Shown here one piece after another: positions 58,631-64,000 of a stretch of DNA of 64,000 bases. The stretch is from NCBI GenBank assembly GCA_027943335.1, contig BSBK01004089.1, forward strand, positions 918,001 through 982,000, in the 5' to 3' direction. Each line of letters starts with the position of its first letter. Within the stretch, counting starts at the first letter, position 1. The stretch comes from Chamaecyparis obtusa (Eukaryota; Streptophyta; Pinopsida; Cupressales; Cupressaceae). Both the position numbers and the translations under genes were made by a program. The notes beneath the pieces are model-generated. The model did no database searches. It was not told the origin of the DNA and saw only the letters and a list, made by a program, of their open reading frames with translations.

Positions 58631-59124
58631 TTAAGCTAGGAGCACTGCATCAAATATGTTATAACATAATATTTGACAGATTGATGCAGAAGATTGTCAC
58701 ACTTTAGGACTAGCCTAGAGTTGTGAAGAAGAGCAAAGACAAGGAATCAGTCATAAGCAAGATGATAGAGGGAGAAACACTGAGCTGCACAGATAATATC
58801 TACATCTGATGGATGTATGTTTTAGTTGTTGCTTTGGCATTTTTGTCAAAGAGGAAGATGAACTAAGATGATATAATAACACATGAAATTAAAAAGAAAA
58901 GTAAGGGAGATGATGAAGTGAGATGAAGGATCAGGATAGAGGGAGATCTGGATATTTCTCATGGTCACAGAAGTAAGGCTAATAGATTCTGAATTAGAAT
59001 GAAGCTAAGGATATTACAAATTTTTTTCTTCTGATGGACAGATAAAGTTTTTAGATTGGTTGGTAATCCATGTGTTATTCAAGTGATATCATATGGTGTT
59101 TCCATCAATGCCAAAGAGGGAGAT
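58631..59124 (+). other. C 3' untranslated region with repeated purine tracts
   Basis: No gene. AAAGAGGAAGATGAA (58848), ATAGAGGGAGATC (58936) and CCAAAGAGGGAGATT (59111-59125) repeat the purine-tract word, the last directly before the 3' LTR. The layout copies that of E1. Confidence 0.7.
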
Positions 59125-60122
59125 TGATGGAAACTACAATTGAAGCAATTGTTGTGTTGTCATTGATGTCAAACCTTAACTGGTAAGACTGTTGCTACTT
59201 AGGAAAGTACTATATCTATTGTATTGTTGTGAAGAAGGGAAAGAAAGGATGGTAACAATAGCACCTAAGGAAAGGTTGAGTTATTTTGATACTACAAAGT
59301 GTACTTGACTATGTTGTACAATGATGAGACAATGTATTTTTTATCTTAGTAAGATTGAAGACTAAACTGGTAGTCTTGAATGAGCAAAAATGGAGAAATC
59401 AGGTTTAAGCTGAGTGATGTTAGTGTTGACCGAGTCAGTATATGCCGAGAAAAATTCTAGTGTCGACCGAACATCATTTAATTGCCGAGAAAGACAGTAT
59501 AAGCCGAGGAAATTCTTTTTAGTAATGATCGAGCTTTCTACATGAAGATCGAGTAGTTGATCACAGTATTGACCAAGCATCAGTATTTTTATATTTGAAG
59601 AGAATTTAAATTTGGAGCTGACATTGTTGAATTCTTGGATTATGTAAAATGTGTTGACTTTATTTATTGATTGTTTGAAAGATGAATGTACTGAAAAATG
59701 TTTTATTATAAATCTTTAAGAGATTTGAGATGTTTCTAGAAAATGAGCCGAAGAACATAAATTAGGTAGATTCAATGAATCTGACCTAACCCTAAGATCT
59801 ACAAAGGAGATTGAGTGGCAAAAAATGAGTTAACCTAATTGAGGAAGTATTAAGGGAACCTAAGCATTAGGTATGTGTGTGCATGGGTGAAAAGAGGATG
59901 CTGGAAGATCAATAAATTTTATTGACTGTATAAGTAGAAAAGGATGAAGGAGAAGTGTGGTGATTGCTTGAAGAAAAGTTTTGAGTAGATTAGAGATGGA
60001 GATGGCAAAGTTTCAAAGTCAGTAAACCAACATTTGTGTATGGAATTGGATCTGATATTTGCAAAGTGAGTTGTATGTTTTTCAGATCAATACTGGTGCT
60101 ACTTTCTAACCATTGTAATAGT
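59125..60122 (+). repeat. C 3' LTR, cut by G
   Basis: Aligns with 45205-46203 at roughly 95% identity, mostly transitions. Starts TGATGG instead of TGTTGG. Ends where TGTAATACCCC of G begins. Confidence 0.9.
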
Positions 60123-61279
60123 TGTAATACCCCAAAAATGGGCTATAAGTTCATTAACCTCCTACATCGACAAATCGAACAAAATCGACATCAAAGTCCT
60201 AACCTAAGGCACATCTAACATCATCGAATCATAATTGATTATCTTAAATTCTGCATCGGGGAATATTCCTAGTAATATTCCTAATTATCTTAATTATCTT
60301 TAATTTTATAATTATTTGGCAATAAATCACATTTATCCTAAAGTTTGATTAATTGAATATTTTCATATTTAATTAATTAGATTTAATATTTGCCACTTAA
60401 TTGTGTAATTAAATTTAATTATATCTATTATTAATTGTATTATTTAATTTTGACAATAAATCTAATATCATATGAATAATTGATTAAATTCTTATTTAAT
60501 TAATTAAAGCAAATTGTCATTATTTAATAATATAGTTTTTAATAAAAATTTGATTAAATAATTGATTAACTCATAAATCAATTATTTTATTTTTTTAAAA
60601 GCAGTTAAGTTGGAAATAAATCACTTTATTATTAAATTAATTCATAAATAAAACATGCACAATCATAAAAGCAAACAACTATCAATTATCAATTAAAGCT
60701 AAACTCTATTTTGAGTTAAAACTTAGCTTTTGCATATTTTTGTGAGTTAATTATCTTTTATTTAAAAATAACTCAAAAATCAAGTTGAGTTATTTGAGTG
60801 ATTTATGGCTTTTCCCATGCACCTCCAAAGCCCTAGATTTCTATAAATTAAGGCTTTAGCTCTTCAAAAATCATCTCATATTTTGCACAATCACGCTAGA
60901 GAATTGGAATTGAAGAATCAAAGCTCTTGTGAATCGACATCTTTGTGAGATCAATCTTATTTTTGCATTCATATTTCATATCATTGTTAGAATCTTCATT
61001 GTTAGATCATTTAGCATCCATAGCATATCAGTTTATCATTCTTATTGCATAGAAAATATAAAAAATATAGATTAATTGCATTCATATTTCATATCTAGAT
61101 CAATTGCATTCAAATCCTTTATTTAGGTGTCGTCTAGGTCACTGATCTCGATTACAATCTGAGAACATTAATCTCGCACCTATTAGAAGGTAGTAAATCG
61201 CTTGGTTAGATTAGATTTCAATTTTGCACGATTTTGATTATCACTAACCTGTAATGTTTTACTGAGTGTTGTGTCTACA
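60123..61279 (+). repeat. G 5' LTR, preferred boundaries
   Basis: TGT...ACA ends, TATAAATTAAGG at about 60841 and an AT-rich U3. I prefer this end because sister families end the same way, but no clear primer site follows at once. Confidence 0.45.
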
Positions 61280-61822
61280 GATCAGGTACAATTTTCACAC
61301 ACACATTTCTACACACTTGCATAATTGATACTAGGTTGTGAACCCTTAAGGATTCATTAAGTAGTCTTAGAATACTTGTGATTGATCTTGATTACTATCT
61401 TGGGTTATTGGACTCGCTAATCCACCGGCCCCTCATTTCCGCCCCGTGGTTGCAATCTCAGCGCCATAAAGGGGAGGGGTCAACAGGACAGAAGCGTTAA
61501 GTGTTCCACTTGGCAACCCTTTTGTGCTTTAAGGAACTCACTTGTTTTCTAAGTTGGGGACTCATTTTCAGCTTGTGTGAGGTGTTAAGTGTTCCACCTT
61601 GTGGACTCATCTCATATTCACTTTAAACGTTAAGTGTTCCTCTTTCTACTTTTTGGATGCTTTTGGTAGATTTGCTTTCGGAACATACATCTGTGCTCAC
61701 ATAGTAATTAGGCCCTATGAAAACTATTCGTGATTCTTGAGCGATTGGATTCCTAGCGAAATTCTTCCTTGATGACGGAATCCTTGTAGGTAGGGAGGAT
61801 ACTTAGTGCGTTTCACATTCAG

Positions 61823-62028
61823 CTTGGTTAGTGCGTCTTCTCTTATTGATCGACACATTCTCTCTCCGGAGAGGTTGATAGATCACGTGGGGTTGATATC
61901 ACGAGCTTTGGTGAATCAAAATTGGTTAGTGCATCTTCTCTTATTGATTGATACATTCTCTCCCCGGAGAGGTTGATAGATCACGTGGAGTTGATATCAC
62001 AGACCTTGGTGGAACAAAACTTTGTCTT
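61823..62028 (+). repeat. Two ~100-bp direct repeats in G
   Basis: The second copy (from about 61923) repeats the TTGGTTAGTGC through GATATCAC segment with several C-to-T changes. Confidence 0.85.
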
Positions 62029-62762
62029 AGCGTGTCGGATTAATTTTCTTGTTTTGTTTGGGTTAAAAGTGAAGAGGTGTCAAAACCTTGAATCTGGAGC
62101 CAAGTCCCCTTGTGGTATAAATCTGTGAGTCATCTTTAGAGAGGGTTAACCGTAGCGGACAATCCCTTCACAGGGCAAACTGCGTTGACGGAACCTCAAG
62201 CGGTCATAGCCATTTTTGCCGTGGTAGTGACAGCCGCTATATAAATGTCCTTGTGGAAGAAATATCCATGGGTATGGTTCATTGTTGGGTTGTTAGATCT
62301 CCCTAGCAGCTCTTGAAGATTAAGTTCTTGGATTGTGTCAAAACCCTGGTGCGCCGGGATTGGAGTTCACCCCTTTGAATCATAAAAGTTGCAGAGTCAA
62401 ACCATTACTAAAAACCCTAGAGAAGCCAATTTTTCATTCTCAGGTATATGTGTGTTATTGCAAAACTTTTCAGAACATACACAATTAGTACTCTTAGGGA
62501 TTAGCACAATTTGGTCACTTGATTGTTCATGCGCAAGGTTGCTTTTGCCCTTGCTCATTGTTTTCAGATGTGCTTGGAATCACTTGCTTGTTGTTCTGCG
62601 TGCTTATTTATCTACTTGGCTATTAAAAATGATCAAATCTGGTATAACCTTCAAAATCTGGACAGTACAATTTGCAAACAATCCAAAATTGAAGACCTTA
62701 AATTTTGCAAAAATTGACATAAAATCTTTCTGGAGTCAAAAGTCATTTCAAGAAGTCAAAAG

Positions 62763-62976
62763 TCGTACGACTTTTTGTCAAATGTCATTTTAGTATTGCC
62801 CATTTGTCGTATGATTGAGAACCCAGTGTCGTACGAGTTTTCATGTCAGCAAATCCAAGGAAGTCAAAATCCTGTTAGCAACTGTCGTATGATATTTACA
62901 ACTGTCATTTCATTGCTACCCAACTGTCGTACAAGTTTAGCAACTGTCATTTCATAGACTACCCAGTGTCGTACGA
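62763..62976. repeat. Six spaced TCGTACGA palindromes
   Basis: Perfect copies at 62763, 62829 and 62969. One-base variants at 62807 and 62885 (TCGTATGA) and 62927 (TCGTACAA). Most are preceded by TG, and interleaved with CAACTGTCATTTCAT words. Confidence 0.9.
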
Positions 62977-63125
62977 GTCTACAGAGTGTTGTTTGAAAAA
63001 AATTTGAGAGAGTTGTCAGAAATTGTCAAATTGCAAGATATCCAATGTTTCCAGCCTAGTTCCAGAATCTGTCAAAAATATCATTGTGTCAGGAATAGAG
63101 CAGTAGTTATTGAGAATTAGTACAC

Positions 63126-64000
63126 ATGTCTCAAAGAATCAGTACACATGAGGAAGAAATTTTGATCGCTACTATAAGGAAACAGCTGCATGCTATGCAA
63201 GTTGAACTTAACAATCTTAAGAAAGAGAAGGAATCTAAAAAGTTCTCCATGGAATCTCTATACTCTTTTCCATTTGATAAAGACTTGTACATGTCACCAT
63301 GCCCCCGAAAAAAATTTGAGCAATATGATACGTCTTCCATGGAGAGTGACACATCTAGCTTTGGAGACTATGATGACTATGACGACAGACAATGTAATGA
63401 TACCTATGACCCCTCTGTTCCTAAGAGTCCTCCTCATCATTCATTCCTGCTTACTACAAATGGGCCATCACATTGGATAGATCGTGAGGGTGATCCATAT
63501 GATTCTGATTATGAAAGAGACTTTGATGATTTCTATGCACAATACCTAGATGATCCATCTATTTCACTTGAAGAAGAGAAAGTTTACCACACTGATTATA
63601 AACATGCATACTATAAGGATCTCTCCTCTAAGAACTCTTAGGCTGAAAATAAAGATTACACTCTCAAGCAAGATCATGTTAATGTTGGACCTTTGTCTTG
63701 TGATGGTTCCCTTCCATCCCCTACTTCCTCCAATACCCATACATTTCCTAAAGCTTCCGAGTCTTTCAAATCTTTCACAAAACCTTCATCTGACACAAGC
63801 CCTAATACTTTTCATGTGGTTCCCTATAGTTATCCCCCAGGGCTACCTCTTAAAGAAACTCAAGCTAACCTTCACCTGGCTGCAAAGACTTTCAATAATG
63901 ATAAATCTAAAGAGCCTAAGCCTTCATATGCTATAATCCCTACTTCAGCTAGTCCTCCACCATCTCTTCCAAAGTCATCCATACAATCCCAACATGCTTC
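63126..64000 (+). pseudogene. G gag-like ORF, 3'-partial, one internal TAG
   Basis: The Met at 63126 opens a frame that runs to the window end with a single TAG at 63639-63641. Residues about 8-40 are a charged helix (likely coiled coil). The ESLYSFPFDKDLYMSPCP segment resembles the region just before the capsid domain of Tat-type Gag (compare PYPFDQS...PFPKHFE in N). The sequence then diverges into an Asp/Tyr-rich acidic stretch (DYDDYDD, DSDYERDFDDFYAQYLDD), and after the stop into Ser/Pro-rich sequence. No capsid domain is reached inside the window. It may be a non-autonomous relative that kept only the Gag N terminus. Confidence 0.6.

Larger units (their letters stand above)
45205..60122 (+). 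mobile_element. C: Copia element, plus strand, interrupted by H and G
   Basis: It has a 5' LTR (45205-46705), primer site, one gag-pol frame (46766-48428 and 55980-58630), a purine tract (59112-59123) and a 3' LTR (from 59125, cut at 60122 by G). Domain order Gag-protease-integrase-RT-RNase H is the Copia order. A multiple purine-tract layout like that of E1 suggests the same Sirevirus-like group. The element without H is about 7.4 kb. Confidence 0.93.
61280..63125 (+). other. G leader region, repeats, no gene
   Basis: It contains GTTAAGTGTTCC at 61496, 61583 and 61628. Two copies of a roughly 100-bp unit occur at 61823-62028 (CTTATTGAT, CGGAGAGGTTGATAGATCACG). Six copies of TCGTACGA or a one-base variant occur at 62763-62976. 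The 134- and 64-codon frames near 62389-62793 show no motif. Confidence 0.6.
60123..64000 (+). mobile_element. G: 5' end of a Gypsy-type element, plus strand, runs off the window
   Basis: It begins TGTAATACCCCAAAAATGG inside the C 3' LTR. The start word matches those of the E3 LTR and solo LTR S. It carries a TATA-like box near 60841, a long leader and a gag-like ORF from 63126. The LTR end is unresolved: GTGTCTACA at 61279 (1157-bp LTR, like the ends of S and N) or TGTCA at 62340, followed by a TGGTGCGCCGGG primer-like site at 62347. Confidence 0.7.

Overview
This window is plant nuclear DNA, AT-rich and made almost wholly of nested transposable elements. I found no host gene, tRNA or rRNA. 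The plant origin rests on family signatures: primer binding sites starting TGGTATCAGAGC, Ty3/Gypsy pol with two RNase H domains (Tat lineage), Copia polyproteins, and a PIF/Harbinger transposon with TTA target duplication. Deep nesting suggests a large, slowly purged genome such as a gymnosperm, but the sequence does not prove the species. Element names below (E1, E2, N, S, E3, T, L, C, H, G) are mine.

Layout: (1) 1-2662, 3' end of a plus-strand Copia element with Sirevirus-like features (E1): third ORF, three polypurine tracts and a 3' LTR carrying eighteen 18-bp CCGAG repeats. (2) 2663-5834, old fragments: LTR relics and a plus-strand Gypsy protease relic. (3) 5840-28395, minus-strand non-autonomous LTR element E2 (TSD GTTCC) with one good ORF, a membrane/G-patch protein. 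Its left LTR is split by N (6144-22143), a complete but dead minus-strand Tat-type Gypsy element. N's gag is in turn split by a solo LTR S (14679-15698, TSD GGTAT). (4) E2 sits in the LTR of an older minus-strand Gypsy element E3, whose visible parts are about 5391-5834, 28401-31614 and 34512-34756. E3 is also interrupted by a small non-autonomous LTR element T (31615-34511) and by L. (5) L, 34757-45204 and beyond, is a plus-strand element with 2.5-kb LTRs, a 5.8-kb AT-rich interior and no recognisable coding. (6) C, 45205-60122, is a plus-strand Copia element inserted in L's right LTR. Its gag-pol is one uninterrupted frame carrying only nonsense mutations. C's pol is split by H (48429-55976), a PIF/Harbinger element holding a transposase relic and a dense cluster of inverted repeats. 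(7) G, 60123 to the end, is the start of a plus-strand Gypsy-type element with a gag-like ORF running off the window.

Nothing here looks able to transpose alone. The coding relics show what each family once did (Gag packaging, protease, reverse transcriptase/RNase H, integrase, DDE transposase). Their in-frame stops are mostly TAG or TGA at positions normally held by Gln, Arg or Trp, as expected from deamination of methylated cytosine in silenced elements. The most unusual structures are the hairpin cluster inside H, the CCGAG motif amplified upstream of the TATA box in two Copia families, and the membrane/G-patch ORF of E2.
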